From assembly GCF_020831365.1 (NCBI RefSeq), contig NZ_JAJHPV010000012.1, forward strand, positions 1 to 64,000: a stretch of DNA of 64,000 nucleotides, given 5' to 3'. The notes under the pieces are model-generated. The model saw only the letters and a program-made list of their open reading frames with translations. It was not told the origin of the DNA and did not search any database. This DNA comes from Massilia agrisoli (GTDB lineage: Bacteria > Pseudomonadota > Gammaproteobacteria > Burkholderiales > Burkholderiaceae_D). Each line of letters opens with the position of its first letter. Position 1 is the first letter of the stretch. Shown in pieces: positions 16,679 to 24,592 of the stretch. Both the position numbers and the translations under genes were made by a program.

Positions 16679-17602
16679 ATGCGGAACGAAAGCGAAATCG
16701 AGAGCTGTTACCTGGGACAGTTTATTCCCGTCCATTACCACCACAATATGCTGATGGACCAGAACCGCATGCACGGGTTTAAGTCGGCTATTCACTACGC
16801 CGTCCGTCCCGGACACAAAGTGCTCGAACTCGGCGGCGGTACCGGCGTGCTGTCGTGGTTTGCGGCCACCAAGGCCGACAAGGTCTATTGCGTTGAGTTT
16901 AATACGGACATGGTCAAGGAAGCGCGCAAGAACATGGCGCGCAATCCGAACGGGCATAAGGTCGAAGTCGTCCACGCCGATGCCTTCGAGTATTTGCCGC
17001 CTGAGCCGGTCGACGTCGTCATCTGCGAAATGATCCACGTGGGCATGCTGCGCGAAAAGCAGGTCCAGGTGATCGAAGCGTTCAAGATCCGTTACCTCGA
17101 GCGTTTCGGCGGCCCGCTGCCGGTGTTTCTTCCGGAAGCGGCCATCATGGCGGTCCAGCCGATGCAGGTGGAGTACGATTTCGAGGGCTTCTTCGCCCCT
17201 ATCGTCCAGTTCCACGAAACCAATGTGATTCACCCTGGCACCGTCGCGCTTGCGCCGCCAACGGTCTACAGCATCATGGATTTCAGCCAGCCAACCGACC
17301 CGCAGATCGCATGGGAAGGCGAATTCGTCGCGGAAAAGAGCGGCACGGTCAATTCGCTGCGCTTCATCACCAAGAACATTCTTGCCGTCGTCCAGGAAGA
17401 GGGCAGCACGATTGACTGGCTCAACCACTACATGAGCTTGCCTGTAGCGACGCCGGTTGCCGTCAAGGCCGGTGATGTGGTGCAAGTCAGCTTCTCTTAC
17501 CGCGCCGGCGGCTCGCTGCCTTCGCTTGAGGCAACGATGCGGGTATCGGTCGCGCAAGACATGGTGGCCGCCCCGGCTCACCTCACTGTAGCCCGCGCTT
17601 AA
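16679..17602 (+). CDS. PRMT-like class I SAM-dependent methyltransferase
   Basis: A 307-residue protein. The SAM motif VLELGGGTGVLSWFAA and the acidic end of strand 2 (VYCVEFN) match the arginine-methyltransferase signature (GxGxG...LSxFAA...VYAVE). Residues around 118-127 read ICEMIHVGML, in the place of the PRMT double-E loop, with only one clear Glu. A beta-rich C-terminal half follows, consistent with a PRMT barrel. Protein arginine or related N-methylation is inferred. The start follows AAAGGAAAACC. It is a single gene closed by a hairpin. Confidence 0.75.
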   Translation: MRNESEIESCYLGQFIPVHYHHNMLMDQNRMHGFKSAIHYAVRPGHKVLELGGGTGVLSWFAATKADKVYCVEFNTDMVKEARKNMARNPNGHKVEVVHADAFEYLPPEPVDVVICEMIHVGMLREKQVQVIEAFKIRYLERFGGPLPVFLPEAAIMAVQPMQVEYDFEGFFAPIVQFHETNVIHPGTVALAPPTVYSIMDFSQPTDPQIAWEGEFVAEKSGTVNSLRFITKNILAVVQEEGSTIDWLNHYMSLPVATPVAVKAGDVVQVSFSYRAGGSLPSLEATMRVSVAQDMVAAPAHLTVARA

Positions 17603-17617
17603 GCAACTGCAAAAATA

Positions 17618-17650
17618 ACGGCCGGCGGGCTGCCGGCCGTCATCGTTTTC
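17618..17650 (+). terminator. Hairpin terminator after the PRMT-like gene
   Basis: A perfect 9-bp stem (ACGGCCGGC / GCCGGCCGT) with a 5-nt loop is followed by CATCGTTTTCC. The T-tract is short and offset, so termination may be partial. Confidence 0.6.
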
Positions 17651-17703
17651 CTGTCGCTTGGCGCCGCCAGCCCGTAAAATGCGGGTTTGACAGCTACCAA
17701 GCC

Positions 17704-17961
17704 ATGACCGTTATGGAAAACAACGACCAGCGTTACCTCGTCCAGCAGAACAAGATCAGCGACGGCGACACCAAGCCACCCGTGTTTGCGAAAGTAATGC
17801 GCGGCAAAGACGGCAAATTCGAGGGCGTTTCCTTTATCAAGAACAAGGAAAAGGCGACCGTCATGACCGTTGCCCAAGCGCAGGAAGCCATCGACTGGGC
17901 GACCAAGAAAAAGCCAAACGCCCACGAATACGCCACCAAGATCATCTGCCTGGGCCAGTAA
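17704..17961 (+). CDS. Small hypothetical protein (85 aa)
   Basis: An 85-residue hydrophilic, Lys-rich protein with no membrane segment and no recognised domain. Readable features are QRYLVQQNKISDGDTKPPVFAKVMRGKDG and a C-terminal helix AQAQEAIDWATKKKP ending in ICLGQ. A second ATG at 17713 could be the true start. Codon use matches its neighbours, which supports a real gene. Function unknown. Confidence 0.6.
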   Translation: MTVMENNDQRYLVQQNKISDGDTKPPVFAKVMRGKDGKFEGVSFIKNKEKATVMTVAQAQEAIDWATKKKPNAHEYATKIICLGQ

Positions 17962-18092
17962 GCGGCTTTGCCGTCTATCCCTGTTTTTTGCATGCTTGTC
18001 GCTCTCACATGCAGCCGGTCGCAAGCCGGTTGCCCGCGGGCGGCGGCTCCCGTACTGTATGCACATTGATTCCCTGTCCTGCGGAGTGTGCA

Positions 18093-18293
18093 ATGCTTAG
18101 TTTCCTGGTGTGGTTGCTTGTACTGTTCCTGTGCTGGCCGCTCGCGCTGCTGGCACTGGTGCTGTGGCCGGTCGCTTGGCTGCTGACCCTGCCATTCCGC
18201 CTGATCGGCATCGGGGTCGAAGCGGTGTTCGAACTGCTGCGCGCCATCGTGCTGCTGCCGGCCCGCATCCTCGGGTCCGGTCCGGGCCGATAA
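18093..18293 (+). CDS. Small inner-membrane protein (66 aa)
   Basis: A 66-residue protein made almost entirely of hydrophobic segments: FLVWLLVLFLCWPLALLALVLWPVAWLL and a second amphipathic helix, GIGVEAVFELLRAIVLLPARIL. GGAG lies 8 nt before the ATG. No family is recognised. The shape resembles small membrane stress peptides, but no role can be assigned. Confidence 0.65.
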   Translation: MLSFLVWLLVLFLCWPLALLALVLWPVAWLLTLPFRLIGIGVEAVFELLRAIVLLPARILGSGPGR

Positions 18294-18404
18294 CCCGTCA
18301 ATGTGGGTGACTTAACAGACAGAACGGGCTGCCTTCTCCAAAGTAAGGAAACGGATCCGCACATCGGATGGCGAGGTCTGCCTTTCTTTTCATAGGAGTT
18401 CAGC

Positions 18405-18632
18405 ATGCGCTTGGATATCTACCGCAGGGCCGAGACGGACGGCAAATTCCAGTATCTCGCAGTTCCGGAGACCCGCAACATCCCCGAGGAAGCAACCAAT
18501 ACCGACTGGCAGGTGGAGGCCAGGGCGGTCGAGGTGGAAGACGACGCCACCCAGATCCCGGATTACGACATCGAGCGCCTCACGGAGCAGCTCTCCGAAA
18601 AAGGCTACGCTGTAACTTCCTCCGTCCACTAA
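18405..18632 (+). CDS. Small conserved protein (DUF6139-like)
   Basis: A 75-residue acidic protein beginning MRLDIYRR, with PETRNIPEEATNTDWQ and a C-terminal GYAVTSSVH. The opening and the PEEATNTDW segment recall DUF6139, a small family common in Oxalobacteraceae. The start has an AGGAG site. Function unknown. It sits 12 nt upstream of the M48 peptidase and may be co-transcribed. Confidence 0.7.
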   Translation: MRLDIYRRAETDGKFQYLAVPETRNIPEEATNTDWQVEARAVEVEDDATQIPDYDIERLTEQLSEKGYAVTSSVH

Positions 18633-18644
18633 TCATCCGCCACC

Positions 18645-19460
18645 ATGAAACTTACCTTGATTAAACACGCCCTCATCGTTTCCGCCATCGCCACGCTGGC
18701 TGGCTGCGCCTCGACCACAAGCCCGGGCGCCGTCGATGTCGACCGCAGGCAATTGCTGATTGTTCCAGCCGCCCAACTCGAACAAATGGCGCAGGTAAGT
18801 TTCAACGAGCAGAATGAGAAAGCACGAGCGGCAGGCAAGCTCATCACCCAGGGCGCCGAGTACGAACGCGTCCGGCGCATTGCCGCGCGCCTGCAACAGC
18901 AGGCGCCGGTCTTCCGGCCAGATGCGGCAAACTGGAATTGGGAAGTAGCGCTGATCAATTCGCCTGAACTGAACGCTTCCTGCGCTCCGGGCGGCAAGAT
19001 TACCGTCTACACCGGCATTATCCAGTCGCTGAACCTGACTGACGACGAAATCGCCATGGTGGTCGGCCACGAGATCGCCCACGCACTGCGCGAACATGGC
19101 CGCGAAAAAGTATCGCAGGCAATGGCGCAGAACCTGATTGGTTCGGTCGTGCTCGGCGCCCTGCAAAGCACCGAGTCGCAGGCCAAGATGGCCGGCCAGG
19201 TTGCCGATGTAATGCTCACATTACCGAATTCTCGCAAGAACGAAGTTGAAGCCGACAAGATCGGCCTGGAACTTGCCGCGCGCGCCGGCTTCAACCCGGC
19301 CGCAGCGGTCAGCGTCTGGCAGAAGATGGGCGCCGCGAGCAGCGGCGCGCGTCCGCCGGAGTTCTTGTCGACCCATCCAGCCAACGATTCCCGCATCGCG
19401 GAACTGACCCGGATGCAGGCGGCTGTTGCGCCGCTGTACCAGGCGGCCCGCAAGCAATAG
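18645..19460 (+). CDS. M48 family metallopeptidase, lipoprotein
   Basis: A 271-residue periplasmic peptidase anchored by lipid: the signal ends LAGCASTT (lipobox Cys about residue 23). The zinc motif GHEIAHALREHG and the third ligand in NEVEADKIGLELAARAGF are intact, and STHPANDSRI near the end is the typical M48C element. Relatives (LoiP/YggG, BepA-like without TPR) take part in outer-membrane protein quality control. Confidence 0.92.
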   Translation: MKLTLIKHALIVSAIATLAGCASTTSPGAVDVDRRQLLIVPAAQLEQMAQVSFNEQNEKARAAGKLITQGAEYERVRRIAARLQQQAPVFRPDAANWNWEVALINSPELNASCAPGGKITVYTGIIQSLNLTDDEIAMVVGHEIAHALREHGREKVSQAMAQNLIGSVVLGALQSTESQAKMAGQVADVMLTLPNSRKNEVEADKIGLELAARAGFNPAAAVSVWQKMGAASSGARPPEFLSTHPANDSRIAELTRMQAAVAPLYQAARKQ

Positions 19461-19564
19461 GAAGAGGGGAGCGCCAGCAGCGCCGCGGCGATTGTGAAGT
19501 AAGATATCCTCGCGCGCGGCTGCCTCCCCACGCGCGATGCTCATGGCGAGGCGAAGGAACGCGC

Positions 19565-20770
19565 ATGCAACCGTTTCTTTTTGCAACCGGCATCGAGAAC
19601 AGCTATCCCGTCATTGCCTTGCCCGACGGCACGCGCCACCGTGTCGATGAAATGGAGAAGACCGGCCATTACGGCCGCTGGCGCGAAGACCTGGCGCTGG
19701 TCAAGGAACTTGGCATCGGCGTGCTGCGGTACGGCCCGCCTTATTACCGCACGCATCTCGGACCGGGGCGGTTTGACTGGGATTTTTCCGATCAGGTTTT
19801 CGGGGAAATGCGGCGCCTCGGCATCAAACCGATCGTCGACCTGTGCCATTTCGGCGTGCCCGACTGGATTGGCGACTTCCAAAACCCGGACTTCCCCACG
19901 CTGTTTGCCGACTACGCGCAGGCGTTTGCGCAACGTTTCCCTTGGGTGACGCTGTATACGCCAGTCAATGAGATCTTCGTCGCCGCCAACTTCTCGGCGC
20001 GGCGCGGGATGTGGAACGAGTGCCTGTCTTCGGACGCGGCCTTCGTCAATGCCACCAAGCACCTGGTCAAGGCGAACATCCTGGCGACCGAAGCCATCGC
20101 CAAAGTCCAGCCCGACAGCAGGTTCATCCAGAGCGAATCGTCCGAATACTTCCATGCGGCCGAGCCAGCGGCGATGAAAGTTGCCGATCACCTCAACGAG
20201 CTGCGGTTTCTGGCGCTGGACCTGAACTACGGCTACGACGTCTGCGGCACGATGTACGAATACCTGATGGACAACGGCATGACGCGCGAGGAATACCATT
20301 TTTTCCTCGACCGCAACGTCAAGGCAGTCTGCATCATGGGAAACGATTACTACGCGACCAACGAACATATTGTGTACCCGGACGGCAGCATGTTCGTCTG
20401 CGAGATGTTCGGCTACTACGTCATCACCAAGCAATACTACGACCGCTACCGCCTGCCGGTCATGCACACCGAGACCAACAACCGCGACGACGGCCGCACC
20501 GAGAAAGATGCGCGGGTCTGGCTGGAGCAGCAGTGGTCGAACGTGTTGCGCCTTAAAAATGACGGCGTGCCGATCGTGGGATTCACCTGGTACAGCCTGA
20601 TCGACCAGGTCGACTGGGACAGCCTGCTGACCTCCAACAGCGGGCAGGTGAACCATTACGGCCTGTGCGATCTTGAGCGCCAGATCAAGCCCGTCGGCGA
20701 GGCCTACCGCGAGCTGATCAAGACATGGTCCGGCGAGGTCAACAGCGGTCTGATGTGCCTGCGCAAATAA
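19565..20770 (+). CDS. Family 1-type glycoside hydrolase
   Basis: A 401-residue TIM-barrel protein. TLYTPVNEI (about residue 135) carries the acid/base Glu and VMHTETNNRDDG (about residue 300) the nucleophile Glu, as in GH1 and other clan A enzymes. It is shorter than usual GH1 enzymes (about 440-480), and the motifs are variant (TETN rather than TENG). The likely activity is a beta-glycosidase, with unknown specificity. No signal peptide is visible. It is followed by an SDR gene 9 nt later, suggesting a two-gene sugar-modifying unit. Confidence 0.82.
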   Translation: MQPFLFATGIENSYPVIALPDGTRHRVDEMEKTGHYGRWREDLALVKELGIGVLRYGPPYYRTHLGPGRFDWDFSDQVFGEMRRLGIKPIVDLCHFGVPDWIGDFQNPDFPTLFADYAQAFAQRFPWVTLYTPVNEIFVAANFSARRGMWNECLSSDAAFVNATKHLVKANILATEAIAKVQPDSRFIQSESSEYFHAAEPAAMKVADHLNELRFLALDLNYGYDVCGTMYEYLMDNGMTREEYHFFLDRNVKAVCIMGNDYYATNEHIVYPDGSMFVCEMFGYYVITKQYYDRYRLPVMHTETNNRDDGRTEKDARVWLEQQWSNVLRLKNDGVPIVGFTWYSLIDQVDWDSLLTSNSGQVNHYGLCDLERQIKPVGEAYRELIKTWSGEVNSGLMCLRK

Positions 20771-20779
20771 AGAGCTGAC

Positions 20780-21547
20780 ATGGAATTCCGGGACCGGGTA
20801 GTGGTGGTGACAGGCGGTACGACCGGCATCGGCGAGGCCATAGCGCGCAGGTTCGTGGAGGAGGGCGCGCGTACGGCGATCCTTGGGCGCAGCGATGAGG
20901 CCGGGCGCAAGGTCGAAGCTGGCCTGAAGGCGCTGGCACGGCGCCTCGGCGCGGGCGACTGCAGGTATCTGCACGTGGACGTCGGTCACCGCGACGAGGT
21001 CAAGGCCGCCATTTCCCGCATCATCAAGGAGTGGAAATCGATCGACGTGTTGGTCAACAATGCCGCCGTCATGGCGACCGGATCGCTGATCGACATGGAC
21101 GAGGCGGAATGGGACCAGACCATGGCGGTGAACATGCGCGGGCCATTCTTGATGAGCAAATATGGCATCCCGCACATGCCCGAACAAAGCGCCATCATCA
21201 ATATTTCGTCGGTACATGCGGTTGCCACCGACACCCACAGCACTGCCTATTCCGCGAGCAAAGGCTGGCTGGAAGCGTTCACCCGCGGGCTTGCGCTCGA
21301 ATGCTACGCGCGGCGCATCCGGGTCAATGCATTACGGCTCGGCGCGGTCGACACCGACATGCTGTGGAATAACCCGCAAGTGAAGTCGGGCGCCGAAGCC
21401 ATCGACAAGCGCGAGGTGGGAAAAACAGCGGAGGTCGCGGAGGTTGTGCTGTTTCTTGCGTCGCGCCGGTCGAGCTTCATTTCGGGAACGGTACTAACGG
21501 CAGACGGTGGCCGCTTGCCTATCCTCGGCAGTCACTCGCAGGGGTAG
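20780..21547 (+). CDS. SDR family oxidoreductase
   Basis: A 255-residue classical SDR with TGGTTGIGEAIARRF, the NNAAVM motif, the catalytic Ser in NISSVHAVA, and YSASK (YxxxK). Its position directly after the glycosidase suggests action on a sugar or aglycone, for example a glucose-dehydrogenase-like step. This is inference from context only. A clear GAGCTGAC site precedes the ATG. Confidence 0.88.
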   Translation: MEFRDRVVVVTGGTTGIGEAIARRFVEEGARTAILGRSDEAGRKVEAGLKALARRLGAGDCRYLHVDVGHRDEVKAAISRIIKEWKSIDVLVNNAAVMATGSLIDMDEAEWDQTMAVNMRGPFLMSKYGIPHMPEQSAIINISSVHAVATDTHSTAYSASKGWLEAFTRGLALECYARRIRVNALRLGAVDTDMLWNNPQVKSGAEAIDKREVGKTAEVAEVVLFLASRRSSFISGTVLTADGGRLPILGSHSQG

Positions 21548-21697
21548 CGTCATTCCAGCATCCAGCCCATGCGTCCAGTTGCCGAAAAAGATGAAACGAA
21601 CTGATTGACTCCCTTGGTTGTCCATACAGGAGTGTCGAGCGACAGCGCGCGAAGGTGCGGCTCGGCCGTGAATGGCAACCAACCTAAGGAGATCATC

Positions 21698-22264
21698 ATG
21701 AGCGTCACAAGAACCCGCAGCAAGCGGCTTGCCCTGAGTCTGACCATGGTGCTTGCCGCCGCGACGGCCGCGACTTCATCAGCGCAGTCGGGCCAAACCA
21801 CGACCACGACTTCACCAACCACAACACCCGGCGCGACCACCCAGGGCGGCACGGGAACTGCCGGGACAACAGGGATGGCGCCTGGCGCAACCCAGCGTAC
21901 GGAACGGGCCGGCACCAGGCCCTACGTGTTCATGCTGGTTCCGGTCGATGTCGCTGCCAAACAAAGCGCCACCAAGGGCGGTTGCTGGGCCAAGATTTAT
22001 GACGGCGAAAATTACATGGGCGATACCCTGACGCTCACCGGGCCAATATCGCTGGCCGACATGACCGGGCCATTCGGCCTGAACTGGGACGACAAGGTCA
22101 ACAGTGTTGAAGTCGGCTCGAAGGCAACGCTGACCGTCTTCGACAACGAAGCCTTCCGCGACCAGGTCGCCCAGTTCAAGAGCGGCCAGAAGGTGCCTGA
22201 CATCAGCAAAAAGCTAGGATTCTTTGACGAGTTCGCGTCTGTCAGGCTGACCTGCAGTAAGTGA
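21698..22264 (+). CDS. Secreted beta/gamma-crystallin-like protein
   Basis: A 188-residue exported protein: a signal peptide (about residues 1-30, LALSLTMVLAAATAATSSAQS), then a Thr/Gly/Pro-rich linker (about 30-65), then a C-terminal domain with CWAKIYDGENYMGDTLTLTGP and VNSVEVGSKATLTVFDNEAF. These are two crystallin Greek-key units with the YxxxxYxG-type signature, which in other bacteria bind calcium. An envelope or matrix role is inferred. The start has AAGGAG. Confidence 0.72.
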   Translation: MSVTRTRSKRLALSLTMVLAAATAATSSAQSGQTTTTTSPTTTPGATTQGGTGTAGTTGMAPGATQRTERAGTRPYVFMLVPVDVAAKQSATKGGCWAKIYDGENYMGDTLTLTGPISLADMTGPFGLNWDDKVNSVEVGSKATLTVFDNEAFRDQVAQFKSGQKVPDISKKLGFFDEFASVRLTCSK

Positions 22265-22274
22265 GCTGGTCCGT

Positions 22275-22306
22275 CGGCGCAGCGCCGCAGAAACGCTGCG
22301 CCGTTT
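22275..22306 (+). terminator. Hairpin downstream of the crystallin-like gene
   Basis: A perfect 10-bp stem (CGGCGCAGCG / CGCTGCGCCG) around a 9-nt loop begins 10 nt past the stop codon and is followed by TTTC only. It is probably a terminator with a weak T-tract. Confidence 0.5.
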
Positions 22307-22357
22307 CAGCGGCCATGTGGCGCATTCGCACTTCTGCCAGGAGTGCGTGTTTTTCGC

Positions 22358-22410
22358 TTGACTGACCCATAACTGTTTGGTTATAGTTTAATCCATAACC
22401 TGTTAGCTAT
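22358..22410 (+). promoter_or_regulatory. Promoter with two ArsR-type operators
   Basis: The -35 TTGACT (22358-22363), 17-nt spacer and -10 TTATAG (22381-22386) form a good promoter. The palindrome ATAAC-N6-GTTAT (22369-22384) covers the spacer and the -10. A second copy, ATAAC-N6-GCTAT (22395-22410), lies just before the start at 22419. This is the layout of an autorepressed ArsR-family operon. Confidence 0.7.
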
Positions 22411-22418
22411 GTATTAAG

Positions 22419-22742
22419 ATGACCCAATCCCATGACACGCTTTTTCGGGCGCTTGCCGACCCTACGCGGCGGGCGATCTTCGAAAGCCTGTGTGCTGGCG
22501 GCGAACAAACCGTCGGCGCCCTGACTGCACAGGCCCAGGTTTCGCAGCCGGCGGTATCGAAGCACCTTGCCGTGTTGAAGGAAGCCGGACTCGTGCTGGA
22601 CAGGCACGAAGGACGCCAGACGCATTACAGCGCCCAGCTCAAAGCACTGGCGCCGCTGGAACACTGGACCCGCCAGATGAGCCGGTTCTGGGAAAGCCGG
22701 TTCGACGACCTCGATGACCTACTGAAAAGGATGGACCAATGA
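22419..22742 (+). CDS. ArsR/SmtB family transcriptional repressor
   Basis: A 107-residue winged-helix regulator (LADPTRRAIFESL, QAQVSQPAVSKHLAVLKEAGLVLDRHEGRQTHYSA). No Cys-based metal site is seen (only one Cys, in the SLCAGGEQT turn), so it belongs to the non-metal group that typically pairs with SRPBCC proteins. It overlaps the next gene as ATGA. Two palindromes in its own promoter suggest autorepression. The ligand is unknown. Confidence 0.92.
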   Translation: MTQSHDTLFRALADPTRRAIFESLCAGGEQTVGALTAQAQVSQPAVSKHLAVLKEAGLVLDRHEGRQTHYSAQLKALAPLEHWTRQMSRFWESRFDDLDDLLKRMDQ

Positions 22743-23152
22743 ACCAAACTGCACAGCAATTGCGCACCGTCGTTGTTGAACGCGATTTTCCGTATCCGGC
22801 CGAGAAGCTATGGCGCGCGCTGACCCAGCCGCACCTGATCGAAGCCTGGCTGATGAAAAGCGATTTCCTTCCCGTCGAAGGCCATCGCTTCCATTTTCGT
22901 GCGGACTGGGGTGCGGTCGATTGCAGGGTGACGGAAGTCGAGCCGAACAAAACGCTTTCTTATACCTGGGCTGCCCACGGCCTCGACAGCGTGGTCACGT
23001 GGACGCTGGAGCCATCCGATCAAGGAACGAACCTGCGGATGGAACAGTCAGGATTCCGCCCAGACCAGGAACAGGCCTACCAGGGCGCCAAGTTTGGCTG
23101 GAAGCGCTTCTTCGACACGCTTGAACAGCTGATGGCCAGGGAGCCGGCATGA
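22739..23152 (+). CDS. SRPBCC (AHSA1-type) domain protein
   Basis: A 137-residue START-like domain protein with the AHSA1 pattern: VVVERDFPYPAEKLWRALTQPHLIEAWLMKSDF, VTEVEPNKTLSYTW and GWKRFFDTLEQLM. These proteins bind hydrophobic ligands; the ArsR-SRPBCC pair is widespread but its ligand is rarely known. It is translationally coupled to both neighbours by ATGA overlaps. Confidence 0.9.
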   Translation: MNQTAQQLRTVVVERDFPYPAEKLWRALTQPHLIEAWLMKSDFLPVEGHRFHFRADWGAVDCRVTEVEPNKTLSYTWAAHGLDSVVTWTLEPSDQGTNLRMEQSGFRPDQEQAYQGAKFGWKRFFDTLEQLMAREPA

Positions 23153-23574
23153 CTAACAAAGCCGAGGCACAGGACGATCAGGCAGCGTCGGCCCTGATCG
23201 ACGAGAAGATTGCAAAGCTGGGCGATTGGCGCGGCGCAACGCTGGGCAGGATACGAGCGCTGATCCACGAAGCGCTGCCCGACGTGGTCGAGGAAGTGAA
23301 GTGGATGGGAACGCCGGTATTTTCGCGCAATGGAATCATCTGCACCGGTGAAACCTATAAGTCGGTGGTGAAGCTAACGTTCCTCAAAGGCGCGTCGGTG
23401 AGCGACCCGGCGGGCCTGTTCAATGCGAGCCTGGACGGAAATGCGCGGCGGGCGATCGACATTCGCGAGGGCGAAGCCCTGGACGCTGCGGCTTTCATGG
23501 AACTGATCCAGGCGGCGGCAGCGTTGAACGCTGGGCGCGGGGCAACCGGGCGCCAGACCAAAACGGCGGCATAG
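23149..23574 (+). CDS. DUF1801 domain protein
   Basis: A 141-residue protein. IHEALPDVVEEVKWMGTPVFSRNGIICTGETYKSVVKLTFLKGA (in separate stretches) matches the YdhG-like DUF1801 fold. It is the third gene of the ArsR-SRPBCC operon. Some relatives are linked to iron or stress responses, but no activity is established. Confidence 0.88.
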   Translation: MTNKAEAQDDQAASALIDEKIAKLGDWRGATLGRIRALIHEALPDVVEEVKWMGTPVFSRNGIICTGETYKSVVKLTFLKGASVSDPAGLFNASLDGNARRAIDIREGEALDAAAFMELIQAAAALNAGRGATGRQTKTAA

Positions 23575-23674
23575 CAAAGGACTTGGCTTTGCCACGTCGA
23601 TGTGCAGGCGCCATGGCGAGGCGGCGGATGGAAGCGCGCAGGAATGGCAGCTCTCGCCAAACAAGGGCAGGGCG

Positions 23675-24592
23675 CTAGGCGCGGTAACGGGCGAGGTCCT
23701 CCAGGTCCAGGCATCGTTCGGCCGTCCCGTGGCTCTGGCAGGCAAAGGCGCCGCTGATCGCGCCGGTGCGCATGCATGCCTCGACCTGGCTTCCCGTGAA
23801 CCAGGCGTGCAGGAACCCCGACGCGAACGCGTCTCCGGCGCCATTGCTATCAAGCGGAGGCGCATCGAGCGGGGCGCAGGCGGTATGCCGGATCGTATCG
23901 TGGCCGCGCTCCAGCGAATGGCTGCCGCCGGCTCCGGCCGTCGCCACCACCACCTGCGCACGTCCTTCGCGCATGATCGCGCGCATCGTCTCGAACACGC
24001 CATCGCCCAGCACGGCGGCACTCAAAAAGACCAGGTCTGAGCGGTAAGCAAATGGATGGTAATAAGGATTGCTGCCGTCCCAGTCATGCAGGTCGGTCGA
24101 GATGGGCACGCCGAGCGCATGGGCATCGTCGTACAGCTCACTCGCCCACGGCATGATGGTGATATGAACATGCTCTGCCTGCCGCATGCGCGGCAGGTAG
24201 AAATCGCGCGGCATGCGCAGCGTGTCGGGGTGGCGCCCATCATAGAGAGAGAGCCGGCGCCCGCCGGGTTCGACCAGGTTGACGCTGCGCCGGGTGCCGC
24301 TTTCGTGGACCAGGTAATCGAATTCCAGGCCGCGCTCGCGGTAGCGGGCATGAACCAGCGCCGCTTGCGGGTCATTCCCGATAAAGTCCACCAGCACCGG
24401 GCGGTGACCGAGGGCAAGCAGCCCGAGCGCGACGCCGTTGCCGGTGTGCGCGACGTAGTCGACAACGGGCTCCACGTGGATCGAATCGGCCAGGGCCAGC
24501 GGCAGTGATGGCACGCGCACGATGGTGTCGATGCCAACGCCGCCAGCGACCAGCACACGCTTTCCGCTTGCACCTACTGCAGTGCTCACCAT
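23675..24592 (-). CDS. PfkB family carbohydrate kinase
   Basis: A 305-residue ribokinase-fold kinase. The N-terminal GGVGIDTIVRVPSLP, a GNGVALGLLALG substrate region and the C-terminal PfkB signature DSNGAGDAFASGF with catalytic Asp are present. The sugar or nucleoside substrate is unknown. Its ATG overlaps the stop of the GH13 gene by 7 nt, so it is co-expressed with an alpha-glucan hydrolase and may phosphorylate a released sugar; this is inference. Confidence 0.9.
   Translation of the reverse strand: MVSTAVGASGKRVLVAGGVGIDTIVRVPSLPLALADSIHVEPVVDYVAHTGNGVALGLLALGHRPVLVDFIGNDPQAALVHARYRERGLEFDYLVHESGTRRSVNLVEPGGRRLSLYDGRHPDTLRMPRDFYLPRMRQAEHVHITIMPWASELYDDAHALGVPISTDLHDWDGSNPYYHPFAYRSDLVFLSAAVLGDGVFETMRAIMREGRAQVVVATAGAGGSHSLERGHDTIRHTACAPLDAPPLDSNGAGDAFASGFLHAWFTGSQVEACMRTGAISGAFACQSHGTAERCLDLEDLARYRA

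Noticed and set aside
24056-24508. Plus-strand open frame inside the PfkB gene
   Set aside because: No domains, and antisense to an intact kinase with a full PfkB signature.
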